From the NCBI GenBank assembly GCA_902613545.1, contig CACMHW010000001.1:1-64000 (forward strand): DNA of 64,000 nucleotides, given 5' to 3'. The notes below the pieces were generated by a model. The model was not told the DNA's origin. It worked only from the letters and a program-made list of their open reading frames with translations, and did not search any database. The DNA comes from an uncultured Pelagibacteraceae bacterium (GTDB taxonomy: Bacteria; Pseudomonadota; Alphaproteobacteria; Pelagibacterales; Pelagibacteraceae). Shown piece after piece: positions 1-11,227 of this stretch; the first letter of the stretch is position 1, and every line of letters starts with the position of its first letter. A program made the translations under genes and the position numbers.

Positions 1-429
1 AGATTATATGGAATTTCTAATCTTGACGAGAGAATTAATGAAATTTCGAAAGATTTAGATATAAAAAATTTTTTTGGAAGGAAAACTGGTGAGTTATCAT
101 CTGGTCAAAAAAATAGGGTATCGTTGGCTAAATCCTTAATTAATAAACCAGAAATTTTACTTCTAGATGAACCAACCGCTAGTCTTGATCCTGATATTGG
201 TGATTTTATAAGAAGCTATATACAAGAATATAAAATAAAAAATAAAGTTACAATTTTATTAGCGTCTCATAATATGAGTGAAGTGGAAAGACTATGTGAT
301 AGCGTGATAATGATGCGTAAAGGAAAAATAATAGACAAAGGAACATGTGAAGAACTAATAAAAAAACATGGGCGAGATAACCTTGAAGAAACATTTTTAA
401 AATTAGCAAGGAGTAAAGATGAATTTTAA
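1..429 (+). CDS. ABC transporter ATP-binding protein (5' truncated by window edge)
   Basis: Frame is open from base 1; contains LSSGQKNR signature and EILLLDEPTASLDP Walker B. Confidence 0.9.
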   Translation, partial: RLYGISNLDERINEISKDLDIKNFFGRKTGELSSGQKNRVSLAKSLINKPEILLLDEPTASLDPDIGDFIRSYIQEYKIKNKVTILLASHNMSEVERLCDSVIMMRKGKIIDKGTCEELIKKHGRDNLEETFLKLARSKDEF

Positions 430-1210
430 TAAAATTTATGCTTTGGGTTTAAGACATCTATATCTTATAATGAATTCATTTCCGAGGGTATTAGATTTAA
501 TTTATTGGCCAACTGTGCAAATTTTTTTATGGGGATTTATATCGAAATTTTTTACTTTAAGTTCTGACTATTACAGTAATACTGTAGGTATAATTTTAAC
601 TGCAGCTATACTTTATGATTTTTTATTTAGAGCTAGTATTAGTTTTAATATGATGTTTTTAGAGGAAATCTGGAGCAGAAATTTTACAAATCTATTTATC
701 GCCCCTATCAAAATAAGAGAAATTATTGCAGCCCTAACGATTACTGCTGTTATTAGAACCTTAATCGGTTTAGTGCCTGCTGTTTTGATTGCAATTCCAT
801 TATTCGGTGTTTCTGTTCTTAAACTTGGTTTACCTTTAATTTTTTTATTGATTTCTTTATATTTGTTTGGAATTACCTTAGGTTTGCTAGTAACATCTGG
901 CTTACTGAGATATGGACCTTCTTTTGAAAACATTGCTTGGGCTAGTTTATTTTTTTTAGCTCCGTTAGGATGTATTTATTACCCAATTGAAATACTCCCT
1001 GGGTTTTTACAAATAATCGCAAAAATACTTCCGTTAGTTCATATTTTTGAGGAAATGAGAAGCATTTTAATGACAGAGACTGTGAATTTCCTGAATATTT
1101 TTAAGTCAATTATAATCTCAATGATCTACTTTGGTTTTGGGGTTTTAGTTTTTTATATTTCATATTTTGGGGCAAAAAAAAGAGGTACACTAATAAATAT
1201 GGGTGAGTGA
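419..1210 (+). CDS. ABC-2 type transporter permease
   Basis: Multi-TM protein overlapping the ATPase gene; ABC-2 permease-like. Confidence 0.8.
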   Translation: MNFNKIYALGLRHLYLIMNSFPRVLDLIYWPTVQIFLWGFISKFFTLSSDYYSNTVGIILTAAILYDFLFRASISFNMMFLEEIWSRNFTNLFIAPIKIREIIAALTITAVIRTLIGLVPAVLIAIPLFGVSVLKLGLPLIFLLISLYLFGITLGLLVTSGLLRYGPSFENIAWASLFFLAPLGCIYYPIEILPGFLQIIAKILPLVHIFEEMRSILMTETVNFLNIFKSIIISMIYFGFGVLVFYISYFGAKKRGTLINMGE

Positions 1211-1908
1211 TGCATAAATTTTTAGAAAAAATAAAAAGCTCTGAACAAAAACCCTATGTGATAAAAAATTTTATCAGCTTAGATGAAGTAAAATTATTTC
1301 AAAAACTTTATAATGAATTACCTGTTGAAATTAATAACAGGAGACAAAAAATTATTAAAAAAAAATGGTCTGTAGATTTTGATTTAAATTTACAAAAGAT
1401 TTATCTAGATAAATTAAGGTTAAATCTTGATAATTTCAAAATGGATAACCCAAAGACTAAAGATGGAAAAGATAGTTTAGGACTTTTTCAAGAAAGTTTT
1501 ATGCCAGTTTCTTTGCACGTAGACTCTGGGTTTGACTTCAGTAAGGTAATATTTAAACAAACTTTATTACCTTTATCTGATATGGGGGAGACAGTAATTT
1601 TTAAAAATAGATTTTATGGATGTGCTACAACTTTCTCAATAAGCCCAGAGGAATTAAAGGCAAATGGATATAATAAAAGATCTTCCGAGCATATTGATCT
1701 TTATGGAGGAAAAAGTTTTGATGAAAATACGCATAAAAATTATTTAAATCATGAGGATATAAATAATCTTAAGGGTCTTGAGGTTGATCTAATTTATAAA
1801 TGGAAGTTAGGAGATTTACTAATTTTTGATAGAACAAGTTTACATTGTGCCTCAAGTAATTTAATAAATAAGAAATTAGGTTTAACATCACTCACAATAA
1901 AATTATGA
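1207..1908 (+). CDS. Putative 2OG-Fe(II) oxygenase-like protein (GTG start possible)
   Basis: HVDSGFD (HxD) and distal DRTSLHCAS...LGLT typical of a 2OG-Fe fold; family assignment by eye. Confidence 0.5.
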   Translation: MMHKFLEKIKSSEQKPYVIKNFISLDEVKLFQKLYNELPVEINNRRQKIIKKKWSVDFDLNLQKIYLDKLRLNLDNFKMDNPKTKDGKDSLGLFQESFMPVSLHVDSGFDFSKVIFKQTLLPLSDMGETVIFKNRFYGCATTFSISPEELKANGYNKRSSEHIDLYGGKSFDENTHKNYLNHEDINNLKGLEVDLIYKWKLGDLLIFDRTSLHCASSNLINKKLGLTSLTIKL

Positions 1909-2717
1909 AACTAATTGATTGTTTTATGTATTTTGATGAAGATTTGGTGTTGGATATTAGGCTTAATACTTTAAATGAAAAAGTTGATAAATTTATAATT
2001 GCAGAGGCCACAAAAAACCATGCGGGAGAACCAAAAAAACTTAATTTTGATATAAATAAATTTCCAAAATTTAAAGATAAAATAAATTATCTAATTATTG
2101 ACGATTTGCCTTTAGATGTGAAGTCTTTTAAAAAAGGATGGCATGAGAACCACGCTAGAGATCAATTCCAAAGGAACTCACTTGAAAGAGGATACAAAGA
2201 GTTTTCCGATCAAGATATTATTATGATATCAGATATAGATGAAATACCAGATCCCGAAAAATTAAAAGAATTTAAAATAGAAAAAAAATACGCATGTTTC
2301 TTGCAAAAAAATTTTCAATCTAAATTAAATTTATTAAATATAAGCGATGGTGATTGGGCAGGAACTAGAATTTGTCAAAAAAAATATTTAAGATCTCCTC
2401 AATGGTTAAGAAACTTTAAATTAAAAAGAAAATCTTTTTGGAGTATTTTCGGAAATAAAATGCAAATAATCAATAATGGAGGATGGCATTTTAGTTTTTT
2501 AAAAGATCCTCAATCAATTAAACACAAGATTATGTCATATTCTCACCAAGAGTATAATACTGATGAGTTTACTAATACAGATTTAATTAAAGAAAAAATT
2601 TCCAAAGGGAAGGATTTATTTAATAGAGATATCAAATATGAAAAGATAAGTATTAACGATAATTTCCCAAAATATATAATAAATAATAAGGAAAAATTTA
2701 AAGATTGGATTTTATAG
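1905..2717 (+). CDS. Glycosyltransferase family 17-like protein
   Basis: MKLIDCFMYFDEDLVLDIRLNTLNEKVDKFIIAEATKNHAGEPK; DIDEIPDP motif; GGWHFSFL. Confidence 0.75.
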   Translation: MKLIDCFMYFDEDLVLDIRLNTLNEKVDKFIIAEATKNHAGEPKKLNFDINKFPKFKDKINYLIIDDLPLDVKSFKKGWHENHARDQFQRNSLERGYKEFSDQDIIMISDIDEIPDPEKLKEFKIEKKYACFLQKNFQSKLNLLNISDGDWAGTRICQKKYLRSPQWLRNFKLKRKSFWSIFGNKMQIINNGGWHFSFLKDPQSIKHKIMSYSHQEYNTDEFTNTDLIKEKISKGKDLFNRDIKYEKISINDNFPKYIINNKEKFKDWIL

Positions 2718-2719
2718 TT

Positions 2720-2797
2720 TGGTGCGCCGGATAGGAGTCGAACCCATAACCTCCGGAGCCGAAATCCGGCGCTCTATCCAGTTGAAGCTACCGGCGC
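2720..2797 (-). tRNA. tRNA-Arg (anticodon TCG), CCA encoded
   Basis: Minus strand GCGCCGG...CCGGCGC acceptor; anticodon arm CCGGA-TTTCGGC-TCCGG; TTCGACT T-loop. Confidence 0.92.
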
Positions 2798-2822
2798 AAT
2801 ATATGATAATCTAAATTAATTT

Positions 2823-3803
2823 ATGAATAAAACAATGAAATTCTCCGTTGATAAAAGAGACGCTGGGACTAGAATTGATATCTATTTAACTAAAAAGATA
2901 AGTAAATTTACCAGGTCATTTTTAAAGAAAATAATACTCACAAAAAATCTTAAGATTAACAATACAGTCGTCTCTTCTCCGTCTACAAAGATAAAAACAG
3001 AGGATATAATTTTAATTAATATTCTATCTAGTGGTGAAAATAGATTAATTCCAAAAAAAATTAAAATTGATATTGTTTATGAAGATAATGACATTCTTAT
3101 TATTAATAAACCAAAAGGTATGGTGGTCCATCCTGGGGCCGGAAATGTTGAAAACACTCTAGCTAATGCTCTCGCTTATAAATATAAGAAAAATTTATCT
3201 AATTTAAATGGTGAATTAAGACCTGGTATTGTTCACAGAATTGATAAAGAGACTAGCGGATTATTAGTCGTTGCTAAGAATAATTTAGCCCATTCAAATT
3301 TAGGAAAACAGTTTAGCTATCACACTATTAAAAGAAAATATTTATGTTTAGCTTGGGGAGTTATAAGGCCATTAAATGGTCGTATCAAAACATTAATTTC
3401 AAGAGATAATAAAAATAGACAACTTATGACAGTTAGTGAAACAAAGGGAAAAATTGCAATTACAAATTACAAAACTTTACGAGTTTATAGTATCAAAGAT
3501 ATACCAAAAATTAGCTTTCTAGAATGTGAACTAGAAACAGGTAGAACTCATCAAATCAGAGTTCATTTAAAATCAAAAGGAATTTCGCTTGTTGGAGATA
3601 ACCAATACGGAAAGAAAAATCTTAAATTTAAAAGGATTAATAAAATATTTTTAGAAAAATTGATCAATATCAAAGGACAAGCTTTGCATGCCCAAACACT
3701 GGAATTTGATCATCCTACCAAAAAAAAATGGGTTAGTTTTAAAACAAATGTTCCAGATGACTTTAAAAAAATGTTAGATTTACTTAATAAACTACATAGT
3801 TGA
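2823..3803 (+). CDS. rluD: 23S rRNA pseudouridine synthase, RluD family
   Basis: S4-like N-terminus; IVHRIDKETSGLLVVAKN motif; GRTHQIRVHL. Confidence 0.9.
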   Translation: MNKTMKFSVDKRDAGTRIDIYLTKKISKFTRSFLKKIILTKNLKINNTVVSSPSTKIKTEDIILINILSSGENRLIPKKIKIDIVYEDNDILIINKPKGMVVHPGAGNVENTLANALAYKYKKNLSNLNGELRPGIVHRIDKETSGLLVVAKNNLAHSNLGKQFSYHTIKRKYLCLAWGVIRPLNGRIKTLISRDNKNRQLMTVSETKGKIAITNYKTLRVYSIKDIPKISFLECELETGRTHQIRVHLKSKGISLVGDNQYGKKNLKFKRINKIFLEKLINIKGQALHAQTLEFDHPTKKKWVSFKTNVPDDFKKMLDLLNKLHS

Positions 3804-3833
3804 AAAGTGAATAATAATATATAAGTCTATGAT

Positions 3834-4730
3834 ATGAAAAATAATAAAGAAATGATCAATTTACCTAGCCCAGCCATTGGAGGTTTATCAGTTTATCTTT
3901 CTCAAATAAAAAAATTTCCAATGCTAGACGCTGAAGAAGAATATATGTTGGCTAAAAATTGGAGAGAGAGAGGAAATTTACAGTCCGCACATAAATTGGT
4001 AACAAGCCATTTAAGATTAGTCGCTAAAATTGCAATGGGCTATCGTGGTTATGGTTTACCTGTTAATGAATTAATATCTGAAGGAAACTTAGGTCTTATG
4101 CAAGCAGTAAAAAAATTTGATCCTGATAAAGGATTTAGATTAGCTACTTATGCGATGTGGTGGATAAAAGCAGCAATTCAAGAATATGTTTTAAGATCTT
4201 GGAGTTTAGTAAAAATGGGAACAACAACAGCACAAAAAAAGCTTTTTTTTAATTTAAGGAAACTTAAAAATCAAATCGCTCCAGGTCAAGAAGGTGATTT
4301 AAAAGATGAGCAAGTAAAAGAGATTTCTAAAAGGCTTGATGTTGACTCAAATGAAGTAATAAATATGAATAGAAGGATGATGGGTCAAGAAAAATCTCTC
4401 AATGATCCTATTAAAAGTGGAGAGTCTGACGAATGGCAAGATTGGCTCGTTGATGATAGCCTGGATCAAGAATTAATAATTTCACAAAAACAAGAGTATG
4501 AAGATAAAAAACAATTATTAAAAAATGCTATGAATGTTTTAAATGAAAGAGAAAAAGAAATTATTAATGCAAGAAGATTAGTCGAAACTCCACTGACATT
4601 GGAAGAATTAAGTAAAAAATATAAAATTAGCAGAGAAAGAATTAGACAAATAGAAACTAAAGCTTTTGAAAAATTACAGAAATCAATGATTAATGCTAGT
4701 CAATCAAAAAATTTACTTCCTCAAAACTAA
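3834..4730 (+). CDS. rpoH: RNA polymerase sigma-32 factor RpoH
   Basis: [58 protein letters not shown] (RpoH box) and region 4 HTH. Confidence 0.95.
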   Translation: MKNNKEMINLPSPAIGGLSVYLSQIKKFPMLDAEEEYMLAKNWRERGNLQSAHKLVTSHLRLVAKIAMGYRGYGLPVNELISEGNLGLMQAVKKFDPDKGFRLATYAMWWIKAAIQEYVLRSWSLVKMGTTTAQKKLFFNLRKLKNQIAPGQEGDLKDEQVKEISKRLDVDSNEVINMNRRMMGQEKSLNDPIKSGESDEWQDWLVDDSLDQELIISQKQEYEDKKQLLKNAMNVLNEREKEIINARRLVETPLTLEELSKKYKISRERIRQIETKAFEKLQKSMINASQSKNLLPQN

Positions 4731-6019
4731 ACTTTAAAAGGGTCCTCAATTAAGATTGTGTCATCTCTCTCAGGGCTTGTTGAAATACTTGAAACTTTTG
4801 CACCTATAAAATCTTCTAAAAAGTAAATATATTTTTTTGCATTTTCTGGTAAATCTTTCATGTTTCTTATACCTTGAGTAGTTGTTTTCCAGCCAGGAAA
4901 AGTTTTGTAAATTGGTTTGATTTTAAATTGATCTTCTGAGGCTGCTGGCAGGTAATCAATTTTTTTTCCATTTAATTTATATTCAATACACATTTTTATT
5001 TCATCTAATTCATCCAATACATCTAATTTTGTTAACGCTATTCCATTAATTCCTGAAATTTTTATAGTTTGTCTTACCAAAACCCCGTCAAACCAACCGC
5101 ATCTTCTTTTTCTCGCTGTCACAGTTCCAAATTCCTTTCCTCTTTTTCCTAACATTTCACCAATCTTATTTTTTAACTCTGTAGGAAATGGTCCGCTTCC
5201 TACTCTTGTTGTATATGCTTTTGTAATTCCCAAAATGTAACCAATTTTATCTGGACCCGAACCTGATCCTGTAGCTGCCATAGCTGGAACTGTGTTTGAT
5301 GAAGTCACAAATGGATAGGTTCCATGATCAACATCTAAAAGAATTCCCTGTGCTCCCTCAAACAATATTTTTTTTCTGTCTTTCTTAAATTCATCTAATT
5401 TCAGCCAAACTGGTTTCGCAAACTTTAAAATTTCTGGAGCAACTTTGAGTAATTTTTTTTTTAATTCATTTTTTCTATAAATCTTTTTTTTTAATCCTTT
5501 TCTTATTGCATTGTGGTGTAATAGAACATTTTCTAACCTAGCATCCAAATTGCTTTCTGATCTTAAATCCATTACTCGTATTGATCTTCTTCCAACTTTA
5601 TCTTCATAACATGGTCCTATACCTCGTCTGGTAGTGCCAATTTTTCCTTTACCTGCTGTATCCTCTCTAATCTCATCCATTTCCTTATGGAAAGGAAGTA
5701 TTAATGATGCTGATTCTGAAATCATGAAATTTTTAGGAGTTACGTTTATTCCTTGTTTCTTAATATCTTTTATTTCCTCTATTAAAGCCCAAGGATCTAT
5801 CACTACGCCATTCCCTAGAACAGAAATTTTATTATCCCTGACTATTCCCGACGGTAGTAGTCTCAATTTGAATACTTTTTTATCGATTACTAGTGTGTGT
5901 CCAGCATTATGACCCCCTTGAAAACGAACTACAATATCTGCTTCACTAGATAGCCAGTCGACTATTTTTCCCTTACCTTCATCTCCCCACTGTGAACCAA
6001 CAACTACAACGTTTCTCAT
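4727..6019 (-). CDS. purA: Adenylosuccinate synthase
   Basis: [45 protein letters not shown]. Confidence 0.97.
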   Translation of the reverse strand: MRNVVVVGSQWGDEGKGKIVDWLSSEADIVVRFQGGHNAGHTLVIDKKVFKLRLLPSGIVRDNKISVLGNGVVIDPWALIEEIKDIKKQGINVTPKNFMISESASLILPFHKEMDEIREDTAGKGKIGTTRRGIGPCYEDKVGRRSIRVMDLRSESNLDARLENVLLHHNAIRKGLKKKIYRKNELKKKLLKVAPEILKFAKPVWLKLDEFKKDRKKILFEGAQGILLDVDHGTYPFVTSSNTVPAMAATGSGSGPDKIGYILGITKAYTTRVGSGPFPTELKNKIGEMLGKRGKEFGTVTARKRRCGWFDGVLVRQTIKISGINGIALTKLDVLDELDEIKMCIEYKLNGKKIDYLPAASEDQFKIKPIYKTFPGWKTTTQGIRNMKDLPENAKKYIYFLEDFIGAKVSSISTSPERDDTILIEDPFKV

Positions 6020-6831
6020 TATTTAAATTTTCTTTTCATTCTGATTGAGTTCAAATGATTAATTGGACCATGTCCTTTACCATAATTAAGATTAGATTTA
6101 ATTGCTTGGTTAACATATTTAATTCCTAAGTCACAAGAAATCTTTAAAGGTTTTCCACATGATAAAAAGGTTGTTATAGCGCTTGATAGCGTGCAACCTG
6201 TTCCATGAGTATTTCTAGTTTTTATTCTTTTATTCTTAAAAACTTTCATTTCTCTTCTATTTAAGTAAACATCTTTCACCAGTTTTGAGTTCTGATGTCC
6301 TCCTTTTATTAAAACATTTTTTGCACCAAGTTTTAATAAAATATTACCAGCAATCTTTACATCATTTAAAGTATTAATCTTTATTCCACTCAAGATTTCT
6401 GCCTCTGGTATATTCGGTGTTATTAAAAAAGCTTTTTTTATTAATTTTGATTTTAGGGTTTTTATTGCAGAACTATTAATTAAATTTGCTCCACCTTTTG
6501 CAACCATTACAGGATCTAAAATAATCTTTTTTAATTTTAATTTTTTTAGAGATTTTATAATTGAAAGTATTACCTTAGAGGAATGAATCATTCCAATCTT
6601 TACAGCATCTGGTTTTATATCAATACATGAAAATTCAATTTGTTTTTCTATTTCTTTAGGTTTAATTGGAACAACTGATTTTACACCTGTTGTATTTTGA
6701 GAAGTAACTGCTGTAATAGCAGTCATAGCATAGCTACCTAATGCAGTAACCGTTTTAACATCAGCTTGTATACCCGCTCCACCTGAAGAGTCAGAGCCAG
6801 CTATTATTAATATTTTTGATTGAGGTTTCAA
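6019..6831 (-). CDS. thiD: Hydroxymethylpyrimidine/phosphomethylpyrimidine kinase
   Basis: [31 protein letters not shown]. Confidence 0.95.
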   Translation of the reverse strand: MKPQSKILIIAGSDSSGGAGIQADVKTVTALGSYAMTAITAVTSQNTTGVKSVVPIKPKEIEKQIEFSCIDIKPDAVKIGMIHSSKVILSIIKSLKKLKLKKIILDPVMVAKGGANLINSSAIKTLKSKLIKKAFLITPNIPEAEILSGIKINTLNDVKIAGNILLKLGAKNVLIKGGHQNSKLVKDVYLNRREMKVFKNKRIKTRNTHGTGCTLSSAITTFLSCGKPLKISCDLGIKYVNQAIKSNLNYGKGHGPINHLNSIRMKRKFK

Positions 6832-6833
6832 TT

Positions 6834-8165
6834 TTAGTTAATTGATCTTTTAATGATTTTAATACATTTATAAATTAACGACTTATCATTAGACTCTGCC
6901 ATAATTCTGATCTTTGGTTCTGTTCCAGATTTTCTTACTAAAATTCTACCTTTATTTCCCATTAAAACATTAGCTTTACGAATAGCATTTTTACAATTTG
7001 AATTATTAATTATTTCTTTATCTCTTACAATTACATTTTCTAAAATTTGAGGTAAAGGTTTAAATACATTTAGCAGCTTACTAGCTTTTTTTCCTTTTCT
7101 AAGAGAAAACAAAACCTCTAGGGCAACTAAAAGTCCATCTCCAGTTGTAGCAAATTTCCCCAAAATAATATGACCAGATTGCTCGCCGCCAAGATTAAAG
7201 TTCAATTTTTTCATTTTTTCTTTTACATATCTATCACCAACTTTGGATCTCAGAAATTTTATTTTTTCCTTACTTAAAAAATTTTCTAAACCATAATTTG
7301 ACATTAGGGTGCCTACTACACCACCTTTTAAAATTTTCTTAGCTTTCCATCTTCTCGCCAACATCGCAATTATTTGATCTCCGTCTATTATTCTTCCATT
7401 TTCATCACACATAATTATTCTATCTGCATCTCCATCAAATGAGATACCGATGTGTGCTTTGAATTTTTTAACAGCAGATCTTATTTTAGATGGATAAGTC
7501 GATCCACATTTATCATTAATATTTAAACCATTTGGTTTTACTCCGATAGGAATTACTTTAGCACCAAGTTCTTTTAGTAGTTTTGGAGCTGATTTATATC
7601 CTGCGCCATTAGCACAATCTAATACTATTTTTGTCCCTTTAAGATGAAAGTTTTTTGGAAAATTATTTTTGAGTATCTTTATGTATTTATCATTGCCATC
7701 TTCGAGTCTTTTAACTCTTCCGAGTTGTTTTGGATTAGTTAGCTGTTTTGTATTTTTAGCATCAATTAATTTTTCAATTTTTTTTTCTATTCTATCTGAC
7801 AACTTCATACCATCAGGCCCAAATAGTTTTAAACCATTATCGTAATAAGGATTATGAGAAGCAGTAATCATAATACCCATGTTTGCTTTCATTGATTTAG
7901 TAAGCATAGCTAATCCGTTAGTAGGCAAAGGACCTAGAGTAAAAACGTGCATACCGCCTGATACCAAACCTGAAACGAGTGCTGGCTCTAAAGTATAGCC
8001 TGACAATCTTGTATCTTTTGCAATCACAGCAATTTGTTTAGTTTTTTTTTGATTTTTAAAAAATGTCCCAGATGCTAAGCCAAATTTAAAAAATTTTTCT
8101 CCAGTAATATTTCCTTTATTAACAGTTCCTCTGATACCATCTGTTCCAAAATATTTATTTTTCAT
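6834..8165 (-). CDS. glmM: Phosphoglucosamine mutase
   Basis: YFGTDGIRG; MITASHNPYYDNGLK; FDGDADR; RKSGTEPKIRIM. Confidence 0.96.
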   Translation of the reverse strand: MKNKYFGTDGIRGTVNKGNITGEKFFKFGLASGTFFKNQKKTKQIAVIAKDTRLSGYTLEPALVSGLVSGGMHVFTLGPLPTNGLAMLTKSMKANMGIMITASHNPYYDNGLKLFGPDGMKLSDRIEKKIEKLIDAKNTKQLTNPKQLGRVKRLEDGNDKYIKILKNNFPKNFHLKGTKIVLDCANGAGYKSAPKLLKELGAKVIPIGVKPNGLNINDKCGSTYPSKIRSAVKKFKAHIGISFDGDADRIIMCDENGRIIDGDQIIAMLARRWKAKKILKGGVVGTLMSNYGLENFLSKEKIKFLRSKVGDRYVKEKMKKLNFNLGGEQSGHIILGKFATTGDGLLVALEVLFSLRKGKKASKLLNVFKPLPQILENVIVRDKEIINNSNCKNAIRKANVLMGNKGRILVRKSGTEPKIRIMAESNDKSLIYKCIKIIKRSIN

Positions 8166-9226
8166 TTATTCATTAATATTTTTTCAAATACCAAAATACC
8201 TTGTTTAACCTCATTAACATTATGAACTCGAAAAATTTGAATGCCTTGAGATAACAAAAACAAAATTGAAGCTAGTGAACCACCTATTCTCTCTACACTG
8301 TCATTTTTACCTGATATCTGACCTATAAATCTCTTTCTTGATGTTCCAATCATAATAGGTAAGCCTAAACTATGAAACAAGGATATATTTGAGATCAAAG
8401 TCAAATTATGTTTCAAAGTTTTACCAAAACCGATACCGGGGTCTAAAATAATTTTTTTATCTTTAAACTTGGTGTTAATTCCATTTTCAAAATAATCATA
8501 AATATCAAGTAAAACGTTTTGATATTTAGGATTATTTTGCATGGTGTTTGGTGTTCCTTGCATGTGATGCAAAACTTTTGAAATATTTTTATTGTTTACT
8601 TTTAAAAGTGAGTTGGAGTCATAATTAAATCCAGAAACATCGTTAATTAAATCCGCACCAAGTTTTATACTTTTAATCATTATTATAGATTTTCTAGTAT
8701 CAATTGAAAGACAAGTTTGCTTATATTTTTTTTTGAATATTTTTAAGACCTTTTCTAATCTTCTCCATTCAGTCTTTGGGTCTATTGTTTTTGAACCAGG
8801 TCTTGTAGACTCTCCACCTAAATCTATAATATTTGCCCCAGACTCAATCATTCGTGATATCTGCGCTATTGATTTATTAAATTTATTAAATTTTCCTCCA
8901 TCAGAAAAACTATCAGGGGTAAGATTCAGAATTCCCATGATTGATGGATTGCTAAAATTTACATTTCTAAGAAAGTTTTTTCTTTTTGCAGAAATCTTTT
9001 TTATATCTTTTGAAACTTTTTTTTTCTCAATTTTATTAAGTTTTTTAATTTTTTTAATGTCTAAAAATTTTTTTTTAATTTTATTGTTTTTTCTTTCAAA
9101 TACTTCGATACTTGAAAAGGCAATATACTTATTTCCGCATAAAGGTAGAGCCCGTTTTTTATTTATTAATTGATTTGCCCGATGCCCATATATAAAATTA
9201 CACGCTCTTGTGTAATATTTTATCAT
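8162..9226 (-). CDS. folP: Dihydropteroate synthase
   Basis: IMGILNLTPDSFSDGGKF; GANIIDLGGESTRPG; DPGIGFGK. Confidence 0.95.
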   Translation of the reverse strand: MIKYYTRACNFIYGHRANQLINKKRALPLCGNKYIAFSSIEVFERKNNKIKKKFLDIKKIKKLNKIEKKKVSKDIKKISAKRKNFLRNVNFSNPSIMGILNLTPDSFSDGGKFNKFNKSIAQISRMIESGANIIDLGGESTRPGSKTIDPKTEWRRLEKVLKIFKKKYKQTCLSIDTRKSIIMIKSIKLGADLINDVSGFNYDSNSLLKVNNKNISKVLHHMQGTPNTMQNNPKYQNVLLDIYDYFENGINTKFKDKKIILDPGIGFGKTLKHNLTLISNISLFHSLGLPIMIGTSRKRFIGQISGKNDSVERIGGSLASILFLLSQGIQIFRVHNVNEVKQGILVFEKILMNK

Positions 9227-9230
9227 ACTG

Positions 9231-11126
9231 CTAAATTGCAGGTTTTGGCTTCAATCCTAGCGATCCAAGCGCGGAGGATGATTTTCCATCATCGTTCTCG
9301 TCTTCTTTAAAAGATCTAGTAGGTTTAATATCTCTCAAAATTAAATCTCTTATCTCGTCTCCGGACAAAGTTTCATATATCAAAAGAGCTTTTGCAATTT
9401 TATGTAAATCATCTATCTTTTCATTTAAAATTTTCTTAGCTCTTTCATATCCTTTATCAACAATCTTTTTAACCTCCGCATCAATTTTTTTTGCAGTTTC
9501 CTCAGACATATTTTGTTGTCTCGTTACGGATCTACCCAAAAAAACCTCCTCTTCATTTTCTCCATAAGCAATAGTTCCTAATTCTGTGCTCATTCCATAT
9601 TTAGTAACCATGTTTTTTGCCATTTTTGTTACCATATCTATATCTGAAGATGCACCAGATGTGACTTTGTCGTGACCAAAAATTATTTCCTCTGCTATTC
9701 TGCCTCCCATTGCTACTGAGATATCTGCATACATTTTTTCTCTTGTAACTGATAACTGATCTCTCTCAGGCAATCTCATTACCATTCCTAAGGCTCTGCC
9801 TCTTGGAATTATAGTTGCTTTATGAATAGGGTCTGATGCTTTCTCATTTAAAGCAACAATTGCATGACCGCCCTCATGATAAGCAGTTAATTTTTTTTCA
9901 TCCTCAGACATCACCATTGATCTTCTTTCAGCCCCCATCATCACTTTGTCTTTGGCTTCCTCAACATCTGACATGGTCACAACTCTTTTATTTTTTCTTG
10001 CAGCAAGTAAAGCGGACTCATTTATTAGATTAGCTAAATCGGCACCAGAAAACCCAGGTGTTCCTCTTGCAATTGTTCTTAATTTAACATCAGGACCAAT
10101 GTTAATTTTTTTAACATGTACTTTTAATATAGCTTCTCGTCCAATTATATCTGGATTCCCGACTACTACTTGTCTATCGAATCTTCCCGGTCTTAATAAA
10201 GCTGGATCTAATACGTCAGGTCTATTTGTAGCTGCAATCAAAATTATTCCTTCGTTTGTATCAAAACCATCCATTTCTACCAAAAGCTGATTTAAAGTTT
10301 GCTCTCTTTCATCGTTACCTCCACCTAAGCCAGCTCCCCTACTTCTACCAACCGCATCAATCTCATCTATAAAAATAATACAAGGTGAGTGTTTTTTTCC
10401 TTGTTCAAACATATCTCTAACTCTAGAGGCTCCAACGCCAACAAACATCTCTACAAAGTCAGATCCTGAAATTGAAAAGAAAGGAACATTTGCTTCTCCT
10501 GCAATAGCTTTGGCCAGTAAAGTTTTTCCTGTACCAGGAGGACCTATTAATAAAGCTCCTTTAGGAATTTTTCCTCCTAATCTACTAAATTTTTTTGGGT
10601 CTTTTAAAAATTCAACAATTTCTTCTACTTCCTCTTTAGCTTCCTCAACTCCAGCAACATCGTTAAAAGTTACCTTGCCTTGAGCTTCATTTAACAATTT
10701 TGCTTTTGATCTACCAAAGCCCATTGCACCACCTTTACCGCCTTGCATTTGTCTCATAAAAAATATCCAAACACCTATTAATAAAAGCATAGGGAACCAT
10801 GAGAGCAATATTCCTAAAAGAGAGGGCATTTTATCTTCTTGAGGTGTAGCGTTAATACTTACTCCACTAGAGGAAAGTTTATCAACTAATTCCGGATAGT
10901 TTGGAGAGAAAGTTTTGAATGTTTTTCCATCAGCTAAAACTCCAGTTATATTGTTTCCTTGAATTTGTACTTCAACAACTCTACCTGCGTCTACCTCACT
11001 CAAAAAACTTGAGAAAGGCAAAGAGTTTTTCTCCGAGTTAATTTTATTTGGATCTTGAAACATGTTGAATAGGCCTACTGAGAGTAAGACTATTATGACC
11101 CACATGATTAAATTTTTTAAATTCAT
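9231..11126 (-). CDS. ftsH: ATP-dependent zinc metalloprotease FtsH
   Basis: [27 protein letters not shown] zinc site. Confidence 0.98.
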   Translation of the reverse strand: MNLKNLIMWVIIVLLSVGLFNMFQDPNKINSEKNSLPFSSFLSEVDAGRVVEVQIQGNNITGVLADGKTFKTFSPNYPELVDKLSSSGVSINATPQEDKMPSLLGILLSWFPMLLLIGVWIFFMRQMQGGKGGAMGFGRSKAKLLNEAQGKVTFNDVAGVEEAKEEVEEIVEFLKDPKKFSRLGGKIPKGALLIGPPGTGKTLLAKAIAGEANVPFFSISGSDFVEMFVGVGASRVRDMFEQGKKHSPCIIFIDEIDAVGRSRGAGLGGGNDEREQTLNQLLVEMDGFDTNEGIILIAATNRPDVLDPALLRPGRFDRQVVVGNPDIIGREAILKVHVKKINIGPDVKLRTIARGTPGFSGADLANLINESALLAARKNKRVVTMSDVEEAKDKVMMGAERRSMVMSEDEKKLTAYHEGGHAIVALNEKASDPIHKATIIPRGRALGMVMRLPERDQLSVTREKMYADISVAMGGRIAEEIIFGHDKVTSGASSDIDMVTKMAKNMVTKYGMSTELGTIAYGENEEEVFLGRSVTRQQNMSEETAKKIDAEVKKIVDKGYERAKKILNEKIDDLHKIAKALLIYETLSGDEIRDLILRDIKPTRSFKEDENDDGKSSSALGSLGLKPKPAI

Positions 11127-11227
11127 TACATTTAAATAAGCATTAATTGCTTTTAAACAAGTATATTTTAAAATTAATTAAGTTGTAAATAAGACAAAAT
11201 ATAACAAATTTCAAAAAAGTTATATTT

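Noticed and set aside
613-933. Antisense ORF inside ABC permease, and similar shadow ORFs (5634-5912, 8733-9173, 9946-10290, 15614-15829, 28799-29137, 50377-50730, 54377-54664, 57482-57796)
   Set aside because: All are opposite well-supported coding regions with no recognisable domains
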